DNA of 64,000 nt from Aplectana chamaeleonis. Its lineage: Eukaryota; Nematoda; Chromadorea; Rhabditida; Cosmocercidae. The notes beneath the pieces are model-generated. The model ran no database searches, was not told the origin of the DNA, and worked only from the letters and a program-made list of their open reading frames with translations. Below are positions 47,697 to 60,810 of this stretch, piece by piece. Location of the stretch: assembly GCA_029168955.1 (NCBI GenBank), contig JAPDOI010000382.1:607001-671000 (forward strand), read 5' to 3'. Position numbers and translations under genes: made by a program. Position 1 is the stretch's first letter; each line of letters opens with the position of its first letter.

Positions 47697-49613
47697 GATG
47701 TCGTAGGAAGTGGGCGGGACCCAAGTGGAAGTGCGCAGGACGCCGTAGAAAATGTGTGGGATCCAAATGCGAGTGCGCCAAACGCCGAAGAAAGTGGGCG
47801 GGACCCAACTGGGAGTGCTCAGGACGCCATAGAAAATGTGCTGGACCCAAGTAGGAGTGCGCAGAACGCCGTAAAAAGTGTGCGTGACCCAACTGCGAGT
47901 GCTCAGGACGCCGAAGAAAATGTGCGGGACCCAAGTGGAAGTGCACCGGACGCCGTAGATAGCGTGCGGGACCCAAGGTAGAGTGCGCCGGACGCCGTAG
48001 AAAATGTGCGGGACACAAGTGGGAGTGCGCAGGACTCATTAGAAAGTGTGCGGGACCCAAGGTAGAGGGTGCCGGACGCCGTAGAAAGTGTGCGGGACCC
48101 AAGGTAGAGTGCGCCGGACGCCGTAGAAAGTGTGCGGGACCCAAGTGGAAGTGCACCGGACGCCGTAGATAGCGTGCGGGACCCAAGGTAGAGTGCGCCG
48201 GACGCCGTAGAAAATGTGCGGGACACAAGTGGGAGTGCGCAGGACTCATTAAAAGTGTGCGGGACCCAAGGTAGAGTGTGCCGGACGCCGTAGAAAGTGT
48301 GCGGGACCCAAGGTAGAGTGCGCCGGACGCCGTAGAAAGTGTGCGGGACCCAAGTGGGAGTGCGCAGGACGCCGAAGAAAGTGGGCGGGACCCAAGTGGA
48401 AGTGCGCAGGACGCCATAGAAAATGTGTGGGATCCAAATGCGAGTGCGCCAAACGCCGAAGAAAGTGGGCGGGACCCAACTGGGAGAGCTCAGGACGCCA
48501 TAGAAAATGTGCGGGATCCAAGTGGAAGTGCGCCAAACGGTGTAGAAAGTGTGCGGAACCCAAGGTAGAGTGCGCCGGACGCCGCAGAAAAGTATGTGGG
48601 ACCCAAGGTAGAGTGCGCTGGACACCGTAAAAAGTGTGCGGGACCCAAGTGGAAGTGCGCCGAACGCCGTAGATAGTGCGCGGGACCCAAGTGGAAGTGA
48701 GCCGAACGCCGTAGAAAGTGTGCGGGACCCAAGTGGGAGTGCGCAGGACGCCGAAGAAAGTGGACGGGACCCAAGTGCGAGTGCTCAGGACGCCACAGAA
48801 AATGTGCGGGACCCAAGTAGGAGTGCGCAGAACGCCGTAAAAAGTGTGCGTGACCCAAGGTAGAGTGCGCCGGACGCCAGAGAAAGTATGTGGGACCCAA
48901 ATGCGAGTGCGCCGGACGCCGAAGAAAATGTGCGGGACCCAAGTGGAAGTGCACCGGACGCCGTAGATAGCGTGCGCGACCCAAGGTACAGTGCGCCGTA
49001 CGCCGTAGAAAAAGTGCGGGACACAAGTGGGAGTGCGCAGGACTCATAAAAAGTGTGCGGGACCCAAGGTAGAGTGTGCCGGACGCCGTAGAAAGTGTGC
49101 GGGACCCAAGTGGGGGTGCGGAGGGCGCCGAAGAAAGTGGGCGGGACCCAAGTGGAAGTGCGCAGGACGCCGTAGAAAATGTGTGGGATCCAAATGCGAG
49201 TGCGCCAAACGCCGAAGAAAGTGGGCGGGACCCAACTGGGAGTGCTCAGGACGCCATAGAAAATGTGCGGGATCCAAGTGGAAGTGCGCCAAACGTTGTA
49301 GAAAGTGTGCGGAACCCAAGGCAGAGTGCGCCGGACACCGTAAAAAGTGTGCGGGACCCAAGTGGAAGTGCGCCGAACGCCGTAGATAGTGTGCGGGACT
49401 CAAGTGGAAGTGAGCCGAACGCCGTAGAAAGTGTGCGGGACCCAAGTGGGAGTGCGCAGGACGCCGAAGAAAGTGGGCGGGATCCAAGTGGAAGTGCGCA
49501 GGACGCCGTAGAAGGTGTGCGGGACTCAAGGTAGGGTTCGCTGGACGCCAGATAAAGTATGTGGGACCCAAATGCGAGTGCGCCGGACGCCGAAGAAAGT
49601 GTGCGGGACCCAA
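47697..49613 (+). repeat. About 1.9-kb segment of a 2,647-bp repeat, copy 1
   Basis: Starting at the GATGTCGTAGG monomer, the order matches 50345-52260 at a constant offset of 2,647 bp, about 63 monomers. Shared oddities include GGGAGAGCTCAGG (near 48482 and 51129), CCAAACGGTGTAG, and GGACTCATT monomers. Copy-specific changes are few, for example GGGGGTGCGGAGGGCG near 49116 here against GGGAGTGCGCAGGACG in the other copy. Confidence 0.88.
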
Positions 49614-49623
49614 GGGGGGGGGG
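49614..49623 (+). repeat. G-tract, 10 bp
   Basis: A run of ten G, followed by TGAACAAGACG rather than TGCTCAGG. The matching place in the second copy, near 52260, has only five G followed by AGTGAACAAG, so the tract length differs between copies. Confidence 0.83.
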
Positions 49624-50344
49624 TGAACAAGACGCCGTAGAAAGTGTGCGGGATCAAGGTAGAGGGCGCCGAACGCCGTAGTTAGTGTGCGGGACCCAAG
49701 TGGAAGTGAGCCGAACGCCGTAGAAAGTGTGCGGGACCCAAGTGGGAGTGCGCAGGACGCCGAAGAAAGTGGACGGGACCCAACTGGGAGTGCTCAGGAC
49801 GCCATAGAAAATGTGCGGGACCCAAGTAGGAGTGCGCCGGACGCCGAAGAAAATGTGCGGGACCCAAGGTAGAGTGCGCCGGACGCCGTAGAAAATGTGC
49901 GGGACACAAGTGGGAGTGCGCAGTACGCCGCAGGAAGTTTGTGGGACCCAAATGCGAGTGCGCCGGACGTCGTAGGAAGTGTGCGGGACCCAAGGTAGAG
50001 TGCGCCGGACGCTGTAGAAAGTGTGTGGGACCCAAGTGGCAGTGCGCCAGACGCCGTAGGGAGTATGCGGGATCCACGTGGGAGTGCGCCAAACGCCGTA
50101 GGGAGTATGCGGGATCCAAGTGGAAGTGCACCGGACGCCGTAGATAGCGTGCGGGACCCAAGGTAGAGTGCGCCGGACGCCGTAGAAAATGTGCGGGACC
50201 CAAGTGGGAGTGCGCAGGACGCCGAAGAAAGTGGACGGGACCCAACTGGGAGTGCTCAGGACGCCATAGAAAATGTGCGGGACCCAAGTAGGAGTGCGCC
50301 GGACGCCGAAGAAAATGTGCGGGACCCAAGGTAGAGTGCGCCGG

Positions 50345-52260
50345 ATGTCGTAGGAAGTGGGCGGGACCCAAGTGGAAGTGCGCAGGACGCCGTAGAAAAT
50401 GTGAGGGATCCAAATGCGAGTGCGCCAAACGCCGAAGAAAGTGGGCGGGACCCAACTGGAAGTGCTCAGGACGCCATAGAAAATGTGCGGGACCCAAGCA
50501 GGAGTGCGCAGAACGCCGTAAAAAGTGTGCGTGACCCAACTGCGAGTGCTCAGGACGCCGAAGAAAATGTGCGGGACCCAAGTGGAAGTGCACCGGACGC
50601 CGTAGATAGCGTGCGGGACCCAAGGTAGAGTGCGCCGGACGCCGTAGAAAATGTGCGGGACACAAGTGGGAGTGCGCAGGACTCATTAAAAGTGTGCGGG
50701 ACCCAAGGTAGAGTGTGCCGGACGCCGTAGATAGCGTGCGTGACCCAAGGTAGAGTGCGCCGGACGCCGAAGAAAATGTGCGGGACCCAAGTGGAAGTGC
50801 ACCGGACGCCGTAGATAGCGTGCGGGACCCAAGGTAGAGTGCGCCGGACGCCGGAGAAAATGTGCGGGACACAAGTGGAAGTGCGCAGGACTCATTAGAA
50901 AGTGTGCGGGACCCAAGGTAGAGTGTGCCGGACGCCGTAGAAAGTGTGCGGGACCCAAGTTAGAGTGCGCCGGACGCCGTAGAAAGTGTGCGGGACCCAA
51001 GTGGGAGTGCGCAGGACGCCGAAGAAAGTGGGCGGGACCCAAGTGGAAGTGCGCAGGACGCCATAGAAAATGTGTGGGATCCAAATGCGAGTGCGCCAAA
51101 CGCCGAAGAAAGTGGGCGGGACCCAACTGGGAGAGCTCAGGACGCCATAGAAAATGTGCGGGATCCAAGTGGAAGTGCGCCAAACGGTGTAGAAAGTGTG
51201 CGGAACCCAAGGTAGAGTGCGCCGGACGCCGCAGAAAAGTTTGTGGGACCCAAGGTAGAGTGCGCCGGACACCGTAAAAAGTGTGCGGGACCCAAGTGGA
51301 AGTGCGCCGAACGCCGTAGATAGTGCGCGGAACCCAAGTGGAAGTGAGCCGAACGCCGTAGAAAGCGTGCGGGACCCAAGTGGGAGTGCGCAGGACGCCG
51401 AAGAAAGTGGACGGGACCCAAGTGCGAGTGCTCAGGACGCCACAGAAAATGTGCGGGACCCAAGTAGGAGTGCGCAGAACGCCGTAAAAAATGTGCGTGA
51501 CCCAAGGTAGAGTGCGCCGGACGCCAGAGAAGGTATGTGGGACCCAAATGCGAGTGCGCCGGACGCCGAAGAAAATGTGCGGGACCCAAGTGGAAGTGCA
51601 CCGGACGCCGTAGATAGCGTGCGGGACCCAAGGTAGAGTGCGCCGGACGTCGTAGAAAATGTGCGGGACACAAGTGGGAGTGCGCAGGACTCATAAAAAG
51701 TGTGCGGGACCCAAGGTAGAGTGTGCCGGACGCCGTAGAAAGTGTGCGGGACCCAAGTGGGAGTGCGCAGGACGCCGAAGAAAGTGGGCGGGACCCAAGT
51801 GGAAGTGCGCAGGACGCCGTAGAAAATGTGTGGGATCCAAATGCGAGTGCGCCAAACGCCGAAGAAAGTGGGCGGGACCCAACTGGGAGTGCTCAGGACG
51901 CCATAGAAAATGTGCGGGATCCAAGTGGAAGTGCGCCAAACGGTGTAGAAAGTGTGCGGAACCCAAGGCAGAGTGCGCCGGACACCGTAAAAAGTGTGCG
52001 GGACCCAAGTGGAAGTGCGCCGAACGCCGTAGATAGTGTGCGGGACTCAAGTGGAAGTGAGCCGAACGCCGTAGAAAGTGTGCGGGACCCAAGTGGGAGT
52101 GCGCAGGACGCCGAAGAAAGTGGGCGGGATCCAAGTGGAAGTGCGCAGGACGCCGTAGAAGGTGTGCGGGACTCAAGGTAGGGTTCGCTGGACGCCAGAT
52201 AAAGTATGTGGGACCCAAATGCGAGTGCGCCGGACGCCGAAGAAAGTGTGCGGGACCCAA
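50345..52260 (+). repeat. About 1.9-kb segment of a 2,647-bp repeat, copy 2
   Basis: Partner of 47697-49613. A further partial copy of its internal part lies about 922 bp downstream (22 monomers), covering roughly 52540-53160, so a shorter exchange has also acted here. Confidence 0.88.
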
Positions 52261-53600
52261 GGGGGAGTGAACAAGACGCCGTAGAAAGTGTGCGGGACCA
52301 AGGTAGAGGGCGCCGGACGTCGAAGAAAGTGGGCGGGACCCAAGTGGAAGTGAGCCGAACGCCGTAGAAAGTGTGCGGGACCCAAGTGGGAGTGCGCAGG
52401 ACGCCGAAGAAAGTGGGCGGGGCCCAACTGGGAGTGCTCAGGACGCCATAGAAAATGTGCGGGACCCAAGTAGGAGTGCGCCGGACGCCGAAGAAAATGT
52501 GCGGGACCCAAGGTAGAGTGCGCCGGACGCCGTAGAAAATGTGCGGGACACAAGTGGGAGTGCGCAGGACTCATAAAAAGTGTGCGGGACCCAAGGTAGA
52601 GTGTGCCGGACGCCGTAGAAAGTGTGCGGGACCCAAGGTAGAGTGCGCCGGACGCCGTAGAAAGTGTGCGGGACCCAAGTGGGAGTGCGCAGGACGCCGA
52701 AGAAAGTGGGCGGGACCCAAGTGGAAGTGCGCAGGACGCCGTAGAAAATGTGTGGGATCCAAATGCGAGTGCGCCAAACGCCGAAGAAAGTGGGCGGGAC
52801 CCAACTGGGAGTGCTCAGGACGCCATAGAAAATGTGCGGGATCCAAGTGGAAGTGCGCCAAACGGTGTAGAAAGTGTGCGGAACCCAAGGTAGAGTGCGC
52901 CGGACGCCGCAGAAAAGTGTGTGGGACCCAAGGTAGAGTGCGCCGGACACCGTAAAAAGTGTGCGGGACCCAAGTGGAAGTGCGCCGAACGCCGTAGATA
53001 GTGTGCGGGACCCAAGTGGAAGTGAGCCGAACGCCGTAGAAAGTGTGCGGGACCCAAGTGGGAGTGCGCAGGACGCCGAAGAAAGTGGGCGGGATCCAAG
53101 TGGAAGTGCGCAGGACGCCGTAGAAGGTGTGCGGGACTCAAGGTAGGGTTCGCTGGACGCCAGATAAAGTATGTGGGACCCAAATGCGAGTGCGCCGGAC
53201 GCCGAAGAAAGTGTGCGGGACCCAAGTGGGAGTGCGCAAGACGCCGAGGAAAGTGTGCGGGACCCAAGTGGGAGTGCGCAGGACGCCGTAGGGAGTATAC
53301 GGGACCCAAGGTAGAGTGCGCTGGACGCCGTAGAAAAGAGTGTGGGACCCAAGGTAGAGTGCGCCGGACACCGTAGGAAGTGTGCGGGACCCAAGGTAGA
53401 GTGCGCCGGACGCTGTAGAAAGTGTGTGGGACCCAAGTGGCAGTGCGCCAGACGACGTAGGGAGTATGCGGGATCCACGTGGGAGTGCGCCAAACGCCGT
53501 AGGGAGTATGCGGGATCCAAGTGGAAGTGCGCAGGACGCCGTAGAAGGTGTGCGTGACCCAAAGTAGAGTGCGCCGGACGCCGAAGAAAGTGTGCGGGAC

Positions 53601-53824
53601 CCAAGGGGGAGTGCTCAGGACGCCATAGAAAATGTGCGGGACCCAAGTAGGAGTGCGCAGAACGCCGTAGAAAGTGTGCGGGATCCAAGTTAGAGGGCGC
53701 CGGACGCCGAAGAATGTGTGTGGGACCCAATTGGGAGTGCGCAGTACGCCGTAGAAAGTGTGCGGGACTCGAGTGGGAATGCGCAGGACGCCGCAGGAAG
53801 TGTGCGGGACTCAAGGGGGGGGGG
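53601..53824 (+). repeat. Five-monomer composite, copy 4 of 4, with 10-G tract
   Basis: Same as 44821-45042 except that the terminal G-run (53815-53824) is ten G long. It is 8,780 bp from that copy. Confidence 0.87.
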
Positions 53825-54449
53825 TGCTCAGGACGCCGTAGAAAAGTGTGCGGGACTCAAGTGGGAGTGCGCCGGACGCCGCAGAAAAGAGTGTGGGACC
53901 CAAGGTAGAGTGCGCCGGACACCGTAGAAAGTGTGCGGGACCCAAGTGGAAGTGAACAGGACGCTAGATAAAGTATGTGGGACCCAAATGCGAGTGCGCC
54001 GGACGCCGAGGAAAGTGTGCGGGACCCAAGTGGGAGTGCGCAGGACACCGTAGAGAGTATACGGGACCCAAGGTAGAGTGCGCCGGACGCCGTAGAAAAG
54101 AGTGTGGGACCCAAGGTAGAGTGCGCCGGACACCGTAGGAAGTGTGCGGGACCCAGGGTAGAGTGCGCCGGACGCTGTAGAAAGTGTGTGGGACCCAAGT
54201 GGCAGTGCGCCAGACGCCGTAGGGAGTATGCGGGATCTACGTGGGAGTGCGCCAAACGCCGTAGGGAGTATGCGGGATCCAAAAGGAGGTGCGCAGGACG
54301 CCGTAGAAGGTGTGCGGGACCCAAGGTAGAGTGCGCCGGACGCCGTAGAAAATGTGCGGGACACAAGTGGGAGTGCGCAGGACTCATAAAAAGTGTGCGG
54401 GACCCAAATGCGAGTGCGCCGGACGCCGAAGAAAGTGTGCGGGACCCAA

Positions 54450-54457
54450 GGGGGGGG
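54450..54457 (+). repeat. G-tract, 8 bp
   Basis: G-run variant monomer, eight G before TGCTCAGG. Confidence 0.83.
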
Positions 54458-54503
54458 TGCTCAGGACGCCGTAGAAAAGTGTGCGGGACCCAAGTGGGAG
54501 TGC

Positions 54504-55985
54504 GCCAAACGCCGTTGAAAGTGTGCGGGACCCAAGGTAGAGGGCGCCGGACGTCGAAGAAAGTGGGCGGGACCCAAGTGGAAGTGCTCAGGACGCCATA
54601 GAAAATGTGCGGGACCCAAGTAGGAGTGCGCAGAACGCCGTAAAAAGTGTGCGGGACCCAAGGTAGAGTGCGCCGGACGCCAGATAAAGTATGTGGGACC
54701 CAAATGCGAGTGCGCCGGACGCCGAAGAAAGTGTGCGGGACCCAAGTGGGAGTGCGCAAGACGCCGAGGAAAGTGTGCGGGACCCAAGTGGGAGTGCGCA
54801 GGACGCCGTAGGGAATATACGGGACCCAAGGTAGAGTGCGCCGGACGCCGTAGAAAAGAGTGTGGGACCCAATGTAGAGTGCGCCGGACACCGTAGGAAG
54901 TGTGCGGGACCCAAGGTAGAGTGCGCCGGACGCTGTAGAAAGTGTGTAAGACCCAAGTGGAAGTGCGCAGGACGCCGTAGAAGGTGTGCGGGACCCAAAG
55001 TAGAGTGCGCCGGATGTTGTAGGAAGTGGGCGGGACCCAAGTGGGAGTGCGCAGGGCGCCGTAGAAAATGTGTGGGATCCAAATGCGAGTGCGCCAAACG
55101 CCGAAGAAAGTGGGCGGGACCCAACTGGGAGTGCTCAGGACGCCATAGAAAATGTGCGGGACCCAAGTGGGAGTGCTCAGGACGCCATAGAAAATGTGCG
55201 GGACCCAAGTAGAAGTGCGCAGAACGCCGTAAAAAGTGTGCGGGACCCAAGGTAGAGTGCGCCGGACACCGTAGAAAGTGTGCGGGACCCAAGTGGAAGT
55301 GAACAAGACGCCGTTGAAAGTGTGCGGGACCAAGGTAGAGGGCGCCGGACGTTGAAGAAAGTGGGCGGGACCCAAGTGGGAGTGCTCAGGACGCCATAGA
55401 AAATGTGCGGGACCCAAGTAGGAGTGCGCAGAACGCCGTAGAAAGTGTGCGGGACCCAAGTGGGAGTGCGCGGGACGCCATAGAAAGTGTGCGGGACTCA
55501 AGTGGGAATGCGCGGGACGCCGTAGGAAGTGTGTGGGACCCAAATGCGAGTGCGCCGGACGTCGTAGGAAGTGTGCGGGACCCAAGGTAGAGTGCGCCGG
55601 ACGCTGTAGAAAGTGTGTGGGACCCAAGTGGCAGTGCGCCAGACGCCGTAGGGAGTATGCGGGATCCACGTGGGAGTGCGCCAAACGCCGTAGGGAGTAT
55701 GCGGGATCCAAGTGGAAGTGCGCAGGACGCCGTAGAAGGTGTGCGGGACCCAAGGTAGAGTGCGCCGGATGTCGTAGGAAGTGGGCGGGACCCAATTGGA
55801 AGTGCGCAGGACGCCGTAGAAAATGTGTGGGATCCAAATGCGAGTGCGCCAGACGCCGAAGAAAGTGGGCGGGACCCAACTGGGAATGCTCAGGACGCCG
55901 TAGATAGTGTGCGGGACCCAAGGTAGTGTGTGCCGGACGCCGTAGAAAGTGTGCGGGACACAAGTGGGAGTGCGCAGGACTCATA
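54504..55985 (+). repeat. About 1.45-kb segment, copy 2 of 3
   Basis: Copy of 46141-47580. Private changes include GTGTAAGACCC near 54945, GTTGAAG for GTCGAAG near 55350, and an extra monomer in the second half that raises the offset from 8,363 to 8,405 bp. Confidence 0.87.
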
Positions 55986-56224
55986 AAAAGTGGGCGGGAC
56001 CCAACTGGGAGTGCTCAGGACGCCATAGAAAATGTGCGGGATCCAAGTGGAAGTGCGCCAAACGGTGTAGAAAGTGTGCGGAACCCAAGGTAGAGTGCGC
56101 CGGATGTCGTAGGAAGTGGGCGGGACCCAAGTGGAAGTGCGCAGGACGCCGTAGAAAATGTGTGGGATCCAAATGCGAGTGCGCCAAACGCCGAAGAAAG
56201 TGGGCGGGACCCAACTGGGAGTGC

Positions 56225-57620
56225 TCAGGACGCCATAGAAAATGTGCGGGACCCAAGTAGGAGTGCGCAGAACGCCGTAAAAAGTGTGCGTGACCCAAGG
56301 TAGAGTGCGCCGGACGCCAGATAAAGTATGTGGGACCCAAATGCGAGTGCGCCGGACGCCGAAGAAAGTGTGCGGAACCCAAGTGGGAGTGCGCAAGACG
56401 CCGAGGAAAGTGTGCGGGACCCAAGTGGGAGTGCGCAGGACGCCGTAGGGAGTATACGGGACCCAAGGTAGAGTGCGCCGGACGCCGTAGAAAGAGTGTG
56501 GGACCCAAGGTAGAGTGCGCCGGACACCGTAGGAAGTGTGCGGGACCCAAGGTACAGTGCGCCGGACGCTGTAGAAAGTGTGTAAGACCCAAGTGGAAGT
56601 GCGCAGGACGCCGTAGAAGGTGTGCGGGACCCAAAGTAGAGTGCGCCGGATGTTGTAGGAAGTGGGCGGGACCCATGGGAGTGCGCCGGACGCCGTAGAA
56701 AATGTGTGGGATCCAAATGCGAGTGCGCCAAACGCCGAAGGAAGTGGGCGGGACCCAACTGGGAGTGCTCAGGACGCCATAGAAAATGTGCGGGACCCAA
56801 GTGGGAGTGCTCAGGACGCCATAGAAAATGTGCGGGACCCAAGTAGAAGTGCGCAGAACGCCGTAAAAAGTGTGCGGGACCCAAGGTAGAGTGCGCCGGA
56901 CACCGTAGAAAGTGTGCGGACCCAAGTGGAAGTGAACAAGACGCCGTTGAAAGTGTGCGGGACCAAGGTAGAGGGCGCCGGACGTCGAAGAAAGTGGGCG
57001 GGACCCAAGTGGGAGTGCGCAGGACGCCATAGAAAATGTGCGGGACCCAAGTAGGAGTGCGCAGAACGCCGTAGAAAGTGTGCGTGACCCAAGTGGGAGT
57101 GCGCGGGACGCCATAGAAAGTGTGCGGGACTCAAGTGGGAATGCGCGGGACGCCGCAGGAAGTGTGTGGGACCCAAATGCGAGTGCGCCGGCCATCGTAG
57201 GAAGCGTGCGGGACCCAAGGTTGAGTGCGCCGGACGCTGTAGAAAGTGTGTGGGACCCAAGTGGCAGTGCGCCAGACGCCGTAGGGAGTATGCGGGATCC
57301 ACGTGGGAGTTCGCCAAACGCCGTAGGGAGTATGCGGGATCCAAGTGGAAGTGCGCAGGACGCCGTAGAAGGTGTGCGGGACCCAAAGTAGGACGCGCCG
57401 GATGTCGTAGGAAGTGGGCGGGACCCAATTGGAAGTGCGCAGGACGCCGTAGAAAATGTGTGGGATCCAAATGCGAGTGCGCCAAACGCCGAAGAAAGTG
57501 GGCGGGACCCAACTGGGAATGCTCAGGACGCCGTAGATAGCGTGCGGGACCCAAGGTAGAGTGCGCCGGACGCCGTAGAAAATGTGCGGGACGCAAGTGG
57601 GAGTGCGCAGGACTCATAAA
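56225..57620 (+). repeat. About 1.45-kb segment, copy 3 of 3, rearranged
   Basis: It matches 54588-55985 at about 1,635 bp offset (39 monomers) and 46225 at 10,000 bp. Differences include a 2-bp loss (CCCATGGGAG near 56673), GTAGGACGCG near 57390, and GGCCATCG near 57191. It ends in GGACGCAAGTGGGAG and GACTCATAAAAAG. Confidence 0.85.
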
Positions 57621-58250
57621 AAGTGTGCGGGACCCAAGGTAGTGTGTGCCGGACGCCGTAGAAAGTGTGCGGGACACAAGTGGGAGTGCGCAGGACTCAT
57701 AAAAAGTGGGCGGGACCCAACTGGGAGTGCTCAGGACGCCATAGAAAATGTGCGGGATCCAAGTGGAAGTGCGCCAAACGGTGTAGAAAGTGTGCGGAAC
57801 CCAAGGTAGAGTGCGCCGGATGTCGTAGGAAGTGGGCGGGACCCAAGTGGAAGTGCGCAGGACGCCGTAGAAAATGTGTGGGATCCAAATGCGAGTGCGC
57901 CAAACGCCGAAGAAAGTGGGCGGGACCCAACTGGGAGTGCTCAGGACGCCATAGAAAATGTGCGGGACCCAAGTAGGAGTGCGCAGAACGCCGTAAAAAG
58001 TGTGTGTGACCCAAGGTAGAGTGCGCCGGACGCCAGAGAAAGTATGTGGGACCCAAATGCGAGTGCGCCGGACGCCGAAGAAAATGTGCGGGACCCAAGG
58101 TAGAGTGCGCCGGACGCCGTAGAAAATGTGCGGGACACAAGTGGGAGTGCGCAGGACTCATTAAAAGTGTGCGGGACCCAAGGTAGAGTGCGCCGGACGC
58201 CGTAGAAAGTGTGCGGGACCCAAGTGGGAGTGCGCAGGACGCCGAAGAAA

Positions 58251-60810
58251 GTGGGCGGGACCCAAGTGGAAGTGCGCAGGACGCCATAGAAAATGTGTGG
58301 GATCCAAATGCGAGTGCGCCAAACGCCGAAGAAAGTGGGCGGGACCCAACTGGGAGTGCTCAGGACGCCATAGAAAATGTGCGGAACCCAAGTAGGAGTG
58401 CGCAGAACGCCGTAAAAAGTGTGCGTGACCCAAGGTAGAGTGCGCCGGACGCCAGAGAAAGTATGTGGGACCCAAATGCGAGTGCGCCGGACGCCGAAGA
58501 AAATGTGCGGGACCCAAGGTAGAGTGCGCCGGACGCCGTAGAAAATGTGCGGGACACAAGTGGGAGTGCGCAGGACTCATTAAAAGTGTGCGGGACCCAA
58601 GGTAGAGTGTGCCGGACGCCGTAGAAAGTGTGCGGGACCCAAGGTAGAGTGCGCCGGACGCCGTAGAAAGTGTGTGGGACCCAAGTGGGAGTGCGCAAGA
58701 CGCCGTAGAAAGTGGGCGGGACCCAAGTTGGGGTGCTCAGGACGCCATAGAAAATGTGCGGGACCCAAGTGGAAGTGCGCCAAACGGTGTAGAAAGTGTG
58801 CGGAACCCAAGGTAGAGTGCGCCGGACGCCGCAGAAAAGTATGTGGGACCCAAGTTAGAGTGCGCTGGACACCGTAAAAAGTGTGCGGGACCCAAGTGGA
58901 AGTGCGCCGAACGCCGTAGATTGTGCGCGGGACCCAAGTGGAAGTGAGCCGAACGCCGTAGAAAGTGTGCGGAACCCAAGGTAGAGTGCGCCGGACGCCG
59001 TAGGAAGTGGGCGGGACCCAAGTGGGAGTGCTCAGGACGCCATAGAAAATGTGCGGGACCCAAGTAGGAGTGCGCAGAACGCCGTAAAAAGTGTGCGTGA
59101 CCCAAGGTAGAGTGCGCCGGACGCCAGAGAAAGTATGTGGGACCCAAATGCGAGTGCGCCGGACGCCGAAGAAAATGTGCGGGACCCAAGTGGAAGTGCA
59201 CCGGACGCCGTAGATAGCGTGCGGGACCCAAGGTAGAGTGCGCCGGACGTCGTAGGAAATGTGCGGGACACAAGTGGGAGTGCGCAGGACTCATAAAAAG
59301 TGTGCGGGACCCAAGGTAGAGTGTGCCGGACGCCGTAGAAAGTGTGCGGGACCCAAGGTAGAGTGCGCCGGACGCCGTAGAAAGTGTGCGGGACCCAAGT
59401 GGGAGTGCGCAGGACGCCGAAGAAAGTGGGCGGGACCCGAGTGGAAGTGCGCAGGACGCCGTAGAAAATGTGTGGGATCCAAATGCGAGTGCGCCAAACG
59501 CCGAAGAAAGTGGGCAGGACCCAACTGGGAGTGCTCAGGACGCCATAGAAAATGCGCGGGACCCAAGGTAGAGTGCGCCGGACGCCGTAGAAAGTGTGCG
59601 GGACACAAATGGGAGTGCGCAGGACGCCGTAGAAAGTTTGCGGGACCGAAGTGGGAGTGAGCCGAACGCCGTAGAAAGTGTGCGGGACCCAAGTGGGAGT
59701 GCGCAGGACGCCGAAGAAAGTGGGCGGGATCCAAGTGGAAGTGCGCAGGACGCCGTAGAAGGTGTGCGGGACTCAAGGTAGGGTGCGCTGGACGCCAGAT
59801 AAAGTATGTGGGACCCAAATGCGAGTGCGCCGGACGCCGAAGAAATTGTGCGGGACCCAAGGGGGGGGGTGCTCAGGACGCCGTAGAAAAGTGTGCGGGA
59901 CCCGAGTGTGGGTGCGCGAAACGCCGTAGAAAGTGTGCGGGACCCAAGTGGAAGTGAACAAGACGCCGTTGAAAGTGTGCGGGACCAAGGTAGAGGGCGC
60001 CGGACGTTGAAGAAAGTGGGCGGGACCCAAGTGGGAGTGCTCAGGACGCCATAGAAAATGTGCGGGACCCAAGTAGGAGTGCGCAGAACGCCGTAGAAAG
60101 TGTGCGGGACCCAAGTGGGACTGCGCGGGACGCCATAGAAAGTGTGCGGGACTCAAGTGGGAATGCGCGGGACGCCGCAGGAAGTGTGTGGGACCCAAAT
60201 GCGAGTGCGCCGGACGTCGTAGGAAGTGTGCGGGACCCAAGTGGCAGTGCGCCAGACGCCGTAGGGAGTATGCGGGATCCACGTGGGAGTGCGCCAAACG
60301 CCGTAGGGAGTATGCGGGATCCAAGTGGAAGTGCGCAGGACGCCGTAGAAGGTGTGCGGGACCCAAAGTAGAACGCGCCGGATGTCGTAGGAAGTGGGCG
60401 GGACCCAATTGGAAGTGCGCAGGACGCCGTAGAAAATGTGTGGGATCCAAATGCGAGTGCGCCAAACGCCGAAGAAAGTGGGCGGGACCCAACTGGGAAT
60501 GCTCAGGACGCCGTAGATAGCGTGCGGGACCCAAGGTAGAGTGCGCCGGACGCCGTAGAAAATGTGCGGGACGCAAGTGGGAGTGCGCAGGACTCATAAA
60601 AAGTGTGCGGGACCCAAGGTAGTGTGTGCCGGACGCCGTAGAAAGTGTGCGGGACACAAGTGGGAGTGCGCAGGACTCATAAAAGTGGGCGGGAGCCACC
60701 TGGGAGTGCTCAGGACGCCATAGAAAATGTGCGGGATCCAAGTGGAAGTGCGCCAAACGGTGTAGAAAGTGTGCGGAACCCAAGGTAGAGTGCGCCGGAT
60801 GTCGTAGGAA
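58251..60810 (+). repeat. About 2.56-kb higher-order repeat, copy 1
   Basis: Sixty-one monomers would be 2,562 bp. This copy and the next align at an offset of 2,560 bp at the start, 2,559 bp through 59,860 and 2,554 bp after 60,060. The 5-bp change is explained by a G-run (nine G here, five in copy 2) and a 1-bp loss just after it. Shared oddities include GTTGAAG, GTGGGACTGCGCGGG, GATTGTG-type changes near AGAAATTGTG, and GGCAGGACCC. Confidence 0.9.
59861..59869 (+). repeat. G-tract, 9 bp
   Basis: The counterpart in the next higher-order copy (62420-62424) is five G. This is direct evidence of length change at this tract between otherwise near-identical copies. Confidence 0.87.
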
